From Nostoc sp. TH1S01 (GTDB lineage: Bacteria; Cyanobacteriota; Cyanobacteriia; Cyanobacteriales; Nostocaceae), in the NCBI GenBank assembly GCA_018993265.1, contig JAGKSW010000092.1, positions 1 through 36,249 on the forward strand: a stretch of 36,249 nucleotides of DNA. Direction: 5' to 3'. The translations under genes and the position numbers were made by a program. The notes below the pieces were generated by a model, which had not been told where the DNA came from, did no database searches, and saw nothing but the letters and a program-made list of their open reading frames with translations. Positions 8,455-18,100 of the stretch are shown here, in pieces; position 1 is the stretch's first letter; every line of letters starts with the position of its first letter.

Positions 8455-9726
8455 CTACACTTCTTGCTTAGAAACTACTTTGGCTTCAATTACCTGATTA
8501 TCAGAGGTCACGGATTCAAACAAAGCTTCATAGTGATTTAAAGCTTGATCAAAAGCATATTGTTCCATAGCGTACTGACGGCTGTTGTAGCCCAGAGTTT
8601 TTACCTTTTCAGGGTGTTTATAAAGCTCTAAAATAGCTGCTGCTAAAGCTTTGGCATCTTCTGGTGGAACAATAACTCCACCACCACTTTGTCTGATGGC
8701 TCTGGCTGCGGTACCATTTTCGGGTACAGAGGCGACTAATGCCCGACCACTGGCAAGTAAAACTTGGATTTTGGACGGCATGTTAAAAGATATCACATTC
8801 TTCTTCTGCACGACTAAACCAACGTCAGCAGCAGCCAACATTTGTGGTAATTCTGCACGGGGTTGAAATGGCAGTAATAACACATTATTTGCACCGCATT
8901 CTAAACAATACTGCTGCAATCGTTGTAATCCTTTTGCCTCACCAACAATCACAAAAGCAATGTCTGTGATATCACGTAACGCGGCAGCTGCTTGAATTAC
9001 TGTTTCTAAACCTTGAGTTAGCGCAATGTTACCAGAATATTGGACTACAAACTTACCGTTGAGATTGTGTGTATTACGGAAAGGATTGTTTTCTTTTGGT
9101 AAAGGGCGAATGAAGTTGACATCAACCCAGTTAGGAATTTGCTCGATTTTCTCTGCTTCTACACCCTTTGACAGCAAGTTTTCTACAAAACCATCAGCGA
9201 TAACGCTAATTTTTGAGGCTGAATGGTAAGCAAATTTTTCTAATGCAGCAAATACTTGAATGAGAAATTTATTTTTCAGTAGTCCAACATGAACAGCTGC
9301 TTCTGGTAGGATGTCTTGAAGATTGAGTACTACCGGACAAGCGCGTAACCATCCTACCAAAGCCGCAGGTACACATACAGGTAGAGAAGGTGACGTTGAG
9401 AGAATTACATCTGGTCGCCAGCCAAGCAAAGCAGGTAAAAAACTTGTAACAACAAAACTAGCATCTAGCATGATCCGATCCAAAAGATTCGGTTGTGGCC
9501 GAATCCAAACATAGCTGCGTTGGATTTGAACACCATTTTTGTACTCATTCATGTAGAATTTGCCCCGATAACCTTCGTAAATTTGGCGTTCAGGATAATT
9601 TGGCATAGCGGTGACAACCCGTACTTCATGCCCTCTCTTAGCCAGTCCTTCTGCTAATTCCGTCATCAAAGGGGCAATACCAATGGGTTCTGGATAGTAG
9701 TTGTAGGAGTAAATTAATATCCGCAT
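8455..9726 (-). CDS. WcaI-like glycosyltransferase (GT4)
   Basis: GT-B fold glycosyltransferase, 423 residues, closest by eye to the colanic acid WcaI type. The N-terminal acceptor domain starts with MRILIYSYNYYPEPIGIAPL, a WcaI-like hallmark, and includes GHEVRVVTAMPNYPE and DVILSTSPSLPVCVPAALVG. The C-terminal nucleotide-sugar domain has FVVQYSGNIALTQGLETVI, VIVGEAKGLQRL and the MPSKIQVLLASGRALVASV segment with PENGTAARAI, where family 4 enzymes bind the donor. It probably adds a sugar to a lipid-linked exopolysaccharide unit on the cytoplasmic face. No other polysaccharide genes are near; it is a single-gene unit with long gaps on both sides. Donor and acceptor cannot be told. Confidence 0.9.
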   Translation of the reverse strand: MRILIYSYNYYPEPIGIAPLMTELAEGLAKRGHEVRVVTAMPNYPERQIYEGYRGKFYMNEYKNGVQIQRSYVWIRPQPNLLDRIMLDASFVVTSFLPALLGWRPDVILSTSPSLPVCVPAALVGWLRACPVVLNLQDILPEAAVHVGLLKNKFLIQVFAALEKFAYHSASKISVIADGFVENLLSKGVEAEKIEQIPNWVDVNFIRPLPKENNPFRNTHNLNGKFVVQYSGNIALTQGLETVIQAAAALRDITDIAFVIVGEAKGLQRLQQYCLECGANNVLLLPFQPRAELPQMLAAADVGLVVQKKNVISFNMPSKIQVLLASGRALVASVPENGTAARAIRQSGGGVIVPPEDAKALAAAILELYKHPEKVKTLGYNSRQYAMEQYAFDQALNHYEALFESVTSDNQVIEAKVVSKQEV

Positions 9727-10055
9727 AAAAATCAGTCAGAGTCCCTGGCGTTTTGAATAACAAAAATAATGTGGTGCTAATTTTGTTGCACTTGATATCT
9801 AATTTTCTCTTTAGTCCCTTGTGATGTCAGTGGTTTGTCGTTGAAGATTGAGTAAAATTTGTTTGTGATTGCGTAAGTAATACTCAATATGTTTATTACT
9901 TGAATATTTACAGGAAAAAGTAAGTATGCACTGAAAAACTCCCAGTGTTTTTACTAAGAAATACAAAATAAAAAATCAATGAATAATGAGTGATTTATGG
10001 AGATGTGTGTAAATGCTTATTCTTACCAAATAACTAATAACTAAATCCAAAATCA
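9727..10055. other. Intergenic region
   Basis: AT-rich gap between the terminator hairpin at 10056 and the glycosyltransferase start. It should include the glycosyltransferase promoter. I see no gene, RNA or repeat that I can support. Confidence 0.4.
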
Positions 10056-10080
10056 AGCCAGTCTCCAGAAGAGACTGGCT
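10056..10080 (-). terminator. Hairpin downstream of the carbonic anhydrase gene
   Basis: AGCCAGTCTC (10056-10065) pairs perfectly with GAGACTGGCT (10071-10080) across a five-base loop. On the minus strand it is followed by TGATTTTGG, a weak T-run, 112 bases past the carbonic anhydrase stop. Probable transcription end. Confidence 0.6.
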
Positions 10081-10191
10081 GCGGTTGAAAATTGCGATCG
10101 CTACAATATATCTATCCTGCTGGGTTCACTGCTTTATAGAATTCCAGTAGGACGCAAAAAATTTAGTAAGGATATATTCTGCCAGCCTGGA

Positions 10192-11013
10192 TTAATTTGA
10201 CTGACTAGAACCTCGATAAATCCGCTCTCTTTGCTCTGGCGAAAGGCGTGGCATCGGGAAGCGTTCAGATGCTGAAATTGTGAATTCCTGCTCTTGTGTG
10301 GCTTCTATTGGCTGGTTTTGATGAGAACGAATTGCCACATCACAATTTGGAAATGGATTTAGGATGGAATCTTCTGTGTCTGATTCGGAGAGTTGGCTTT
10401 GAGGCAAAACATAGGCATGTTTGTGGGGATCGTATGCTAAAACTTCTCCTGACTCAATGTGATAAATCCAGGCATAAATTTTAAGTTGACCTTGGTACAG
10501 CTTGGAGTGAATTACTGGATAAGTTCGTAAATTTTCAATTTGAGTCAGAACGTTTTCAGCAATCATAATCTCTAACAGTTCTTCAGACTGGTAGTGACTG
10601 TAGTGGTCTAAAACTAGCCTACGAGTTGCTTCTGCATACTTAAGCCAATCATAAACTAGTGGTAAATCCTCTCTCAATCCTTGTAATTTCATGAGTCCTT
10701 TCATCGCGCCGCAATGAGAGTGGCCACAGATGATAATTTGCTGTATTCCTAGAGCTTCAACTGCATATTCAATTGTTGCACCTTCTCCACCATTAGTTGC
10801 CCCATAAGGTGGAATAATGTTGCCTGCATTGCGAATAACGAATAATTCACCTACCTGGGCTTGCGTTATGAGGTTGGGGTCAAGACGTGAATCGGAACAA
10901 GTGATAAACAATACCCTGGGTTTTTGACCATGTGAAAGTTGCTCAAACAGTTCTTGGTGGGTTGAAAAGTAGCTAGATTTAAATTCACGCAGACCTTTAA
11001 TTAATTTCTTCAT
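10192..11013 (-). CDS. ccaA: Beta-carbonic anhydrase, CcaA/IcfA type
   Basis: Interconverts CO2 and bicarbonate; the CcaA type works inside carboxysomes next to Rubisco. The ATG at 11013 (MKKLIKGLREFKSSYF) is chosen over an upstream in-frame TTG because it aligns with the CcaA N-terminus. In that numbering the zinc ligands are Cys39 (CSDSR), His98 and Cys101 (GHSHCGAM), the same positions as in Synechocystis CcaA; the Asp41/Arg43 dyad is present. A core of about 200 residues is followed by a variable linker and a tail ending PEQRERIYRGSSQSN, similar to the Synechocystis CcaA tail that binds CcmM. This makes carboxysome targeting likely. It is a lone gene; ccm genes are not here. Confidence 0.92.
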   Translation of the reverse strand: MKKLIKGLREFKSSYFSTHQELFEQLSHGQKPRVLFITCSDSRLDPNLITQAQVGELFVIRNAGNIIPPYGATNGGEGATIEYAVEALGIQQIIICGHSHCGAMKGLMKLQGLREDLPLVYDWLKYAEATRRLVLDHYSHYQSEELLEIMIAENVLTQIENLRTYPVIHSKLYQGQLKIYAWIYHIESGEVLAYDPHKHAYVLPQSQLSESDTEDSILNPFPNCDVAIRSHQNQPIEATQEQEFTISASERFPMPRLSPEQRERIYRGSSQSN

Positions 11014-11103
11014 TACCAAGTTCCAGAAATATTTTGTAGGTTAATTACCGACTTAGACAAAATCGATTGAGATTGAGATAATATCAAGTGCGAACCAATT
11101 AGC

Positions 11104-11172
11104 ATGAAAATTAACAAGTTGGTGGCACCATTAGGAGCGTCAGCCTTTTTGTTGAGGTTAGCGTCTCTCTAG
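11104..11172 (+). pseudogene. Signal-peptide-like stub (possible gene start remnant)
   Basis: ATG at 11104 reads MKINKLVAPLGASAFLLRLA, then SL and a stop at 11170. It looks like the beginning of an exported protein (basic n-region, hydrophobic h-region) that ends abruptly about 100 bases before two miniature elements. There is no strong ribosome site. It could be chance. Confidence 0.2.
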
Positions 11173-11275
11173 CTAGCTTGTACTAATAAATAATCTTGGA
11201 CGCTTTGAAAAGTAAGAATCATTTAACAACGACTTCTATATCATAAATTAACTTGGTGCTTGAATTTTCTTTAAC

Positions 11276-11447
11276 AGGTTGTTTGAAAAGTCTAAATTAT
11301 TACTCACCGGGCGATTGGAAATCGCGGCTACACAGACGAAAACCACCTACGTGGGTTTGAAAATCTTGATTTTGTGTTAGTCCACCTGCGCGGACTTTGC
11401 TTGTTTAGTAGCGAATTCTATTCGCCCAATACTTTTTAAACATCCTC
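11276..11447. mobile_element. Miniature inverted-repeat element, copy A
   Basis: Ends AGGTTGTTTGAAAAGT (left) and, reversed, AGGATGTTTAAAAAGT (right) agree at 14 of 16 positions. The 172-base body has no transposase but a chain of small hairpins: GCGATT-GGA-AATCGC, AGTCC-ACCTGCGC-GGACT and GCGAAT-TCT-ATTCGC. A second copy lies at 34373-34603 with nearly the same sequence plus a 56-base insert. Likely a MITE moved by a full-length IS elsewhere in the genome. Confidence 0.75.
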
Positions 11448-11450
11448 TAA

Positions 11451-11592
11451 GACTTACGCAGACTCTACGATTTCTTGGCGTTCTACCCTGCGGGAAGCCG
11501 ATTGCGCGTCTAATGCGACTTGGCGGTACCCTGCGGGAAGCCGCTGCGCGTCTACGATAAATTAAGTTTTTTGGGAATTTTTGCGTAAGTCC
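11451..11592. mobile_element. Miniature element with GACTTACGCA ends
   Basis: GACTTACGCA at 11451-11460 is the exact reverse complement of TGCGTAAGTC at 11582-11591. Inside are two direct copies of TACCCTGCGGGAAGCCG followed by TGCGCGTCTA (11483-11512 and 11527-11554), a GC-rich repeat common in Nostoc-type genomes. No coding capacity. It abuts copy A of the other element (three bases apart) and the stop codon of the next gene. Confidence 0.65.
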
Positions 11593-11599
11593 TGTTTGA

Positions 11600-12175
11600 T
11601 TAATAATGATTTTGCTTAACCTCACCAGTATTGAGATTAATGACTATTGAAGATGTAGTTTTATCTAAATTTTCTTCTAAAGGAATGACCACTGTATTAT
11701 GAATATGCTTTGCTTCTCCAAATAAACAACGACACTTAAACTTTGTAGTCATGAGCGGGAGAAAACTTATTTTGGTATTTAGCTTGCCATAATAATCTCC
11801 ACATTCAGTGGCGGTATCAGGTGGAAAACATGTCTGCTCATAAAGGTACAAAGTTGTGGAGTAGCCTGGATAGTTAATTACTTGCTTTAAATTAAAATCA
11901 AAAATTCCAGAAATTGCCCAAAGATATAGCACCAACAAAAATAGTCCGCTAGATAGTAATAAGTAAAGAGTTAGTACAATCCGCATTTTAAAAATAGGCA
12001 AAGGCTGAGGCTTTTTTATTAATACAACGCCTAATCCCAAAGAGATTATCCAAATTCCCAAAAAAATTGACCATTGAGCAATTTGCCAACTGGGGATGAT
12101 GGGTGTGTTAATAACTGCGATCGCTAAAACTGGAGCTATTAAAACAAATAGGAACTGCAAATTTCGATGCGGCAT
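11600..12175 (-). CDS. Membrane protein of unknown function
   Basis: Protein of 191 residues, not recognised. Three hydrophobic helices are visible: about residues 7-25 (LFVLIAPVLAIAVI), 36-53 (FLGIWIISLGLGVVLI) and 66-90 (VLTLYLLLSSGLFLLVLYLW). The remaining 100 residues are soluble with four cysteines (EQTCFPPDTATECGDYYG and KFKCRCLFGE), which could form disulfides or bind metal, and end in SSIVINLNTGEVKQNHY. The stop codon lies eight bases from a miniature element. The first ATG (12175) follows GATGATGGGT-free, AT-rich sequence without a clear ribosome site. It is divergent from the aldo/keto reductase gene. Confidence 0.65.
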   Translation of the reverse strand: MPHRNLQFLFVLIAPVLAIAVINTPIIPSWQIAQWSIFLGIWIISLGLGVVLIKKPQPLPIFKMRIVLTLYLLLSSGLFLLVLYLWAISGIFDFNLKQVINYPGYSTTLYLYEQTCFPPDTATECGDYYGKLNTKISFLPLMTTKFKCRCLFGEAKHIHNTVVIPLEENLDKTTSSIVINLNTGEVKQNHY

Positions 12176-12389
12176 AGCTGGATTTTTTCGCCATCATAAC
12201 CCATCTAATCAAATAGCAACTTGGTAGTGACGTTGAATTGTACATACCATCAGCTAAGCTGTTGATGTTCTTCTCCCTCATAGAGTATTTAGATAGACAA
12301 AATATCTGCAATTTGAATGAGGAAAGCTCAAGCAGCTTAAGACAAAGTTTGTAAATACGCTAAAAATCGCTTCTCGGAGATTCAAAAAG

Positions 12390-13370
12390 ATGCAAACGTC
12401 AGTAAAACGAGATATTCAGATGAAATACAGACAATTGGGAAACAGCGAGTTGCGTGTTTCGGAAATTAGTCTTGGTTCCTGGCTAACTTATGGGGGTGGT
12501 ATACAGCAGCAAAATGCCGAGGCTTGTATTCACAAAGCTTTTGACGTGGGAATTAATTTTATTGATACTGCTAATGTTTATGCAAGTGGGGGTGCTGAAT
12601 CCTTTTTGGGAGAAGTATTGCAAGGGATTGAGCGTTCTGCTTATGTCTTAGCAACCAAAGTCTTCTTTCCAATGTCAGCGACTGATCGAGGACTATCAGC
12701 AGCCCAAATCAAAAAACAAATTGATGCGTCTTTAAAGCGGTTGCGTACCGATTACGTTGACCTATATCAATGCCATCGCTACGATGTCAATACACCCTTA
12801 GAAGAAACAATGACAGCACTCACAGAGGTAGTGCGTCAAGGGAAAGCTCGTTACATTGGCTTTAGTGAGTGGAGTCCAGCGCAAATCCAAGCAGCTCTCA
12901 ATCTGGCTGATGTTGAACGTTTTGTATCCAGCCAACCGCAGTATTCTATGTTGTGGCGCAAACCGGAAGCAGAGGTGTTTCCGTTATGTGCAGCTAATGG
13001 TATTGGTCAGATTGTTTGGTCGCCGTTAGCTCAAGGTGTCCTCACAGGTAAATACCAGCCAGGACAAGCTCCACCCCAAGATTCTAGGGCGGCAAACGAC
13101 AAGATGAATTCGTTTTTGCTGGAAGAGTTATTTAACGATCGCACTCTCACAGCAGTACAAAAACTCAAACCAATTGCTCAAGACTTGGGGTTAAGTATGC
13201 CACAATTAGCACTGGCTTGGGTATTACGAGATGAGCGTGTATCTTCAGCCATTATTGGTGCTAGTCGTCCAGAACAAATTGTTGATAACGCTGCTGCATC
13301 TGGAGTGAAGTTAGATACAGATACACTAGCGGCGATCGACCAAATATTAGCAGCAGTTGTGCAGAAGTGA
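12390..13370 (+). CDS. Aldo/keto reductase
   Basis: NADPH-dependent carbonyl reductase of 326 residues, of the type related to potassium channel beta subunits (AKR6/YghZ-like). The TIM-barrel start YRQLGNSELRVSEISLGSW and the catalytic tetrad are visible: Asp59 and Tyr64 (FIDTANVYASGG), Lys90 (LATKVFF) and His129 (YQCHRYD). The cofactor region SPLAQGVLTGKY and the C-terminal SAIIGASRPEQIVDN are typical. Start ATG 12390 has GGAG upstream; an alternative ATG at 12420 (MKYRQLGN) aligns better with the family but has a weaker site. The substrate is unknown; detoxification of reactive aldehydes is a common role. A hairpin terminator follows at 13519. Confidence 0.93.
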   Translation: MQTSVKRDIQMKYRQLGNSELRVSEISLGSWLTYGGGIQQQNAEACIHKAFDVGINFIDTANVYASGGAESFLGEVLQGIERSAYVLATKVFFPMSATDRGLSAAQIKKQIDASLKRLRTDYVDLYQCHRYDVNTPLEETMTALTEVVRQGKARYIGFSEWSPAQIQAALNLADVERFVSSQPQYSMLWRKPEAEVFPLCAANGIGQIVWSPLAQGVLTGKYQPGQAPPQDSRAANDKMNSFLLEELFNDRTLTAVQKLKPIAQDLGLSMPQLALAWVLRDERVSSAIIGASRPEQIVDNAAASGVKLDTDTLAAIDQILAAVVQK

Positions 13371-13518
13371 AGCAAGGCGAACCCAAAAATTTTTGGCTGT
13401 TTTGCCGGAAAGCATAGAACTGAAGATGTATCTGATTACATAGCAAATTCACTATATGTAAGCCAGGGAAAAAATTATCAAATTTCCCTTCTTAAATCTA
13501 TCTTTCCTTCTCGCAAGC

Positions 13519-13550
13519 CTGCTCTGGTTAACCGCCAGAGCAGTTTTAAT
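13519..13550 (+). terminator. Rho-independent terminator
   Basis: CTGCTCTGG (13519-13527) pairs with CCAGAGCAG (13535-13543) around a seven-base loop and is followed by TTTTAATTTGATTTT. It lies 149 bases after the aldo/keto reductase stop. Confidence 0.75.
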
Positions 13551-13626
13551 TTGATTTTGAGTATGAGTGCGTGCGATCGCCATCTCTGCTTTAGCTTTAT
13601 TCTGGTTCTGGATGCCAGAAATTCAA

Positions 13627-13717
13627 TAGACCTCTTGCATAAATATTTTTTTGTCTCACGCAAAGGCGCAAAGGCGCAAAGAAAAGAGCGCCAATTACGA
13701 CTTTTGCAAGAGGTCTA
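13627..13717. mobile_element. Miniature element with TAGACCTCTTGCA ends
   Basis: Perfect 13-base inverted ends: TAGACCTCTTGCA (13627-13639) and TGCAAGAGGTCTA (13705-13717). The 91-base unit carries tandem GCAAAGGC units (13661-13680) and no gene. The ends begin with TA, which may be the target duplication. It lies 37 bases before the anion permease start and could influence its promoter. Confidence 0.65.
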
Positions 13718-13754
13718 ATCTACATCTCTGTTAGCTAGGGTAGGAAACTAGGCA

Positions 13755-14966
13755 ATGGTAGTGCTGCAATACTTGGTAATTTTGCTAACTTACGTTGGCT
13801 TAGGTCTAGGCTACTTACCCGGACTACGAATGAATCGCGCCACAATTGCTCTGGTAGGTGCGGCTTTTTTAATGGCGTTAGGATTACTGGATTTACCTGC
13901 GGCTTGGAGTGCTATTGACTACAAGACACTGATTTTTTTGTTCGGGATGATGATCATTAGTGCGAATCTTGCTGCTTCCGGTTTTTTCCAGTTGGCTGTT
14001 GATTACACTATCCGCTATATCTATAGCCCATTTGGGTTATTAATCGTACTGACTTTTGGTAGTGGCTTTCTCTCGGCACTGTTTCTCAATGATACCATCG
14101 CCCTGATCCTCACACCTCTGGTAGTCGGCATCACGCAATTACTCAATCTCAACCCTGTTCCTTACCTGTTGGCGCTGGCTGGCGCAACTAATCTGGGTTC
14201 GGTGGCTACCCTGAGTGGGAATCCGCAGAATATTTTGATTGGTTCTTTTTCTGGGATTAGTTATCTAGACTTTGCCAAAGCTTTGACACCAGTTGCTTTG
14301 ATTAGTTTGATAATTCAGGTGGGTTGGCTGTGGTGGTTGTATCCAGAGGTGCGATCGCGTAATGTTTTTGAAGGAGACTCACTGCGTCCTGATTTGAAAA
14401 TAAAACTACCCCGCTATCGCATCTTTAAACCTTTGTTAGCTAAGAGTCTGCTAATTACTACCGGATTGTTAGTAGCGTTTTTGCTGGGTATTCCAACTGC
14501 GGAGGCTACCTTAATTGCCGCTGGATTATTATTAGTTACACGTCGCCTTAAGCCAGAGCGAATTTTGCAAAAGGTGGATTGGGATTTGCTGCTGATGTTC
14601 TGTGGACTATTCATTCTGACTGAAGGTGTACAGAAACTGGGTGTTTTGCAATGGTTTTCCCGCTTCGTTCACGATCCCTTGAGTATTCTGGGTGTCACAG
14701 TTTTGTTGTCGAATCTCGTATCCAATGTCCCGGCTGTACTGCTGCTACATCAGTTAATTCCCCATCCCAACACACAAACTTGGCTACTGCTAGCAGCTGC
14801 TTCTACACTAGCAGGAAATTTAACGCTGTTAGGTTCTGTCGCAAACTTGATTGTAGCGGAGGCAGTTGCTAAAAGAGGGTATCGGCTGACGTTTGGGGAG
14901 CATTTGCGATTTGGGCTACCATTGACTGTTGTAACTCTGGCACTTAGCTATTTTTGGATTTTTTAA
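13755..14966 (+). CDS. SLC13/ArsB-type anion permease
   Basis: Integral-membrane transporter of 403 residues with about ten to eleven hydrophobic helices, in the ion transporter superfamily that includes SLC13, ArsB and YbiR-like permeases. The family-typical re-entrant segments are LSALFLNDTIALILTPLVVG and ATLSGNPQNILIGSFSGISY; a similar inverted second half is SNLVSNVPAVLLLHQLIP and GNLTLLGSVANLIVAEAV. Transport is probably sodium- or proton-coupled uptake or export of an inorganic or carboxylate anion; the sequence does not show which. ATG at 13755 is preceded by GGTAGGAAACTAGGCA with a weak ribosome site. It stands as a single gene. Confidence 0.85.
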   Translation: MVVLQYLVILLTYVGLGLGYLPGLRMNRATIALVGAAFLMALGLLDLPAAWSAIDYKTLIFLFGMMIISANLAASGFFQLAVDYTIRYIYSPFGLLIVLTFGSGFLSALFLNDTIALILTPLVVGITQLLNLNPVPYLLALAGATNLGSVATLSGNPQNILIGSFSGISYLDFAKALTPVALISLIIQVGWLWWLYPEVRSRNVFEGDSLRPDLKIKLPRYRIFKPLLAKSLLITTGLLVAFLLGIPTAEATLIAAGLLLVTRRLKPERILQKVDWDLLLMFCGLFILTEGVQKLGVLQWFSRFVHDPLSILGVTVLLSNLVSNVPAVLLLHQLIPHPNTQTWLLLAAASTLAGNLTLLGSVANLIVAEAVAKRGYRLTFGEHLRFGLPLTVVTLALSYFWIF

Positions 14967-14994
14967 GTCCGGAGTGACGTTAAGAGTTTAAAAG

Positions 14995-15036
14995 TTTTTT
15001 TGCGTAAGTCCTAACTCAGCACTTCAACTCAGCTAC
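14995..15036. repeat. Solo TGCGTAAGTCCT end and CTCAGCA heptamers
   Basis: TTTTTTTGCGTAAGTCCT (14995-15012) is the reverse complement of the AGGACTTACGCA end seen at 36229 and in the element at 11451. It is followed by CTCAGCACTTCAACTCAG and, at 15083-15098, by CCCCTAA heptamers. No gene in 14967-15142. Confidence 0.5.
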
Positions 15037-15142
15037 TCATGAGAACATCTCACAACCAAATCTGAAAAATGTTCTTCTCTAGCCCCTAACCCCTAACCTC
15101 TAGTCTCTATTTTCCAGCCAGATTGAGAAAAACTTTGCGCTT

Positions 15143-18100
15143 TCATTTTTCGATAGGTAAGAGTATTTCAAATTCTGTCCCCTGTCCTAATCGAGAAGTA
15201 AGATTAATTCTTCCATTATGAGTTGAGATAATCGAGTCAGCAACTGCCAGCCCTAAACCGGTTCCTTTACCAACAGGTTTGGTCGTAAAGAAGGGGTCAA
15301 ATACTCGTTTTTGGATTTCTTCAGAAATGCCAATGCCATTATCGGCAATGCAAATGCTGACACTATTATTTAAGGTATGGCTCAAATGGGTGCGAATAGT
15401 AATTGTCGGAGTGGCTATATTTGCAGCATTTAAGGCATCAATGGCATTATTCAAAATATTCATAATTACCTGATTGATTTGTCTGGCATAACAATTCACT
15501 TTTGGTAAATCACCATAGTCTTTGATAATTGCAATTTCACTAAGTCGGTGTTGCAAAATTAATAGTGTGTTCTCAATGCCTTCATGAATATTTACAGCTT
15601 TAGTGTCAGATTCATCAAGCCGAGCAAAATTACGCAGTGATAAGACAATATCTTGAATCCGTTGGCTACCATTTTGCATGGAATTTAGCAGTTTTGGTGC
15701 ATCTTGAATTATGTAATCTAAATCTCTGTTTCGCAAGTAATTTTGAATTGCGCTAGTCGGTTGGGGATATTGTTGTTGATAGAGATTAATTCCTGTACTT
15801 AATTCCTGAAAATATTCTTGGAGGTAGGGAATATTGCCGTAGATAAAGCTAATTGGATTGTTAATTTCATGGGCAATACCAGCAACCATTTCTCCTAAAC
15901 TCGACATTTTTTCAGCGTGAATTAATTGTGCTTGAGTTTGTTGTAATTCTTGAAGAGTATGGGACAACTGCTGATTTTTGGTATGGAGTTCTTGGGTACG
16001 CTGCTCTACTTTTAGTTCTAGGGTATGGTAAAGTAGAGCATTTTCTAGAGAAATTGCTGCCTGAGATGTCAATAATTTTAGGACATCCAAGCGATCGCCG
16101 ACAAATACACCTGTTGTTACTTGATTTTCTAAGTACAAAATGCCCAATAATTTCCCTTGGTGGCAAATTGGCATACACAGCGCACTCTGGGGTTGATGCT
16201 GGCGCATATATTCTCCAATTAGAATATTTATAGAGGTTTTGAGACCATCAATAACAACTGTTTCAAGCGTATTTTTCACATAATGAATTAATTTTATGGG
16301 AAGATTAGGATGATGATCAAGTAATACTGTCTGCAACTGTGTACCTGCCAGTGTAGTAATTGCTCGCACTTGCCATACTCCATCCTGCAAGACAATTAAG
16401 GCACACTTATCAGCACCAGCATTTTCCAGAATAATTTGAGTTAATCTTTGAATTAGTTCATCTAATTGAATTGCCGTGGAAATTGCTTGGTAGGCTTTCA
16501 AGATTGAGGTAAAATCCAGTTCCGAATTGCTATTTTTGGAAGAATTGGAGATATGGGTTGAGGTCTGAATAGAAGTACTGTATGAGAGTGTATTACTCAA
16601 TTTTTCGCGCGTATCTACTTTAAAAGTTTTCTGTTGCAGAATCACCCGCAGCAGTTCTGGATAGCGTTTTTCTAAATCTTCTACCTTGGTTTTTGCACCC
16701 CAACGAGCATAACAGTAGTATGCTTCTTGCATATATACTTGAGCAACTTTATCTTTGCCCCAATCAAGATAGAATTTAGCAGCTAATTCATTACTAAGTC
16801 CAGCTTCTTGAATGTAACCGTTTTCTTTGGCTCCAGAAATTGCCAAATCATAAAATTCCATTGCTGTAGTTTTCTGACCTAAAGCTTGATATTTTTCTGC
16901 CTCCACTAAATAGAATCTATGTAACTGATTCATGGGTGCGTAATTCGCCCACTGCTGGAGATTTTTTTGGTTTTCTCCTACTTGCTGTAATATATTTTGT
17001 TGTTCTGCTGTTGATGCTGTAGGAAATATAGCCAATTGCAACAGCGAATGATAAAAACTCAGCAATGGGATGTTGACCATTGCATACCCAGAACCAGAAT
17101 ATTGTTTAGCTTTATTAGCATATTCTGTTGCTGAATCTAGTGCTTGAAATAGATAACAAAGCATTAATTTTGTCACACAAAAATGCCATAAACCAGCACC
17201 ATCATTAGCTTGCTCATGTAATGCCAGCATGGACATTTCATCGTAGACTGTACCAACTAACTCCCAAGGTTGAGCTTTTGGCTCGATTAAATTTAAAACC
17301 GCTTGGTGATAAATATTGTTGTAATTCAGCGCAGTTTGTTGGTTAATTTTTGCTAAAGCTGCACCATAAATCGCCAATTCATGAGCTAGTTTGCTTAATT
17401 CTTGACCAGCAATATAAGATTGGAAACAATAAATAAAGGCAGCGTAACCAGCATAGGCTAAATCTCCACTATCTAAGCCACTGGTATAGGCTTTGAGTAG
17501 AGGTTTGAGGGTTGCGGTTACAGGCTCTTGCCAGTGACTGAGAAAATGATGAACAACAACGAGGACTATGGCTTCGTATTCTCTATCTTGAAACTTGGAT
17601 AGCAGTTGTAAGGCTAACTGACCAAATTCATAACCTATAACGATAGTTTCTGCTTGACCACAAAGCATGAGTCCATAGCCTGAGTAACCCAAAGCAGAAG
17701 CAGGAGTATTGCCGTATTTGACAGACAGAGTAACTTTTTTCAGCACTACTAAGCGGTGAAGTTTTGGTTTTGCTAAATAAGCCGGAGTTGTGACTTTGAC
17801 TAACACACGCATGGCGGTGCGAAATTTTAGATCCTGCATTTCTGGCAAGTCTATTAACTCTGCTATTGTTTTGCCATGCAAGCTAGCTTGAGTTGCTTGT
17901 AAAGCTAGGAGAAAATCTTCATCGGTTGGTTCTTGGGGAAACTCAATTTCTATTAGCTGCAAAAATTGCATTGCTGTATCAATAGCTGCCAAGAATTGAC
18001 CTTGAACTGTGTACGCTTCAATTTTGACTTCATAAACCTTGGCTGTATCCAGGACGGCTGTGGCTTGTTGTAAAATCTCCTGAGTGAAATTTTCCATTGT

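Noticed and set aside
11377-11625. Minus-strand 82-codon frame, Arg-rich
   Set aside because: It spans two miniature elements and the next gene's end; the Arg-rich product comes from GC-rich repeats.
13478-13663. Minus-strand 61-codon Arg/Lys-rich frame
   Set aside because: It runs through the aldo/keto reductase terminator and into a miniature element.
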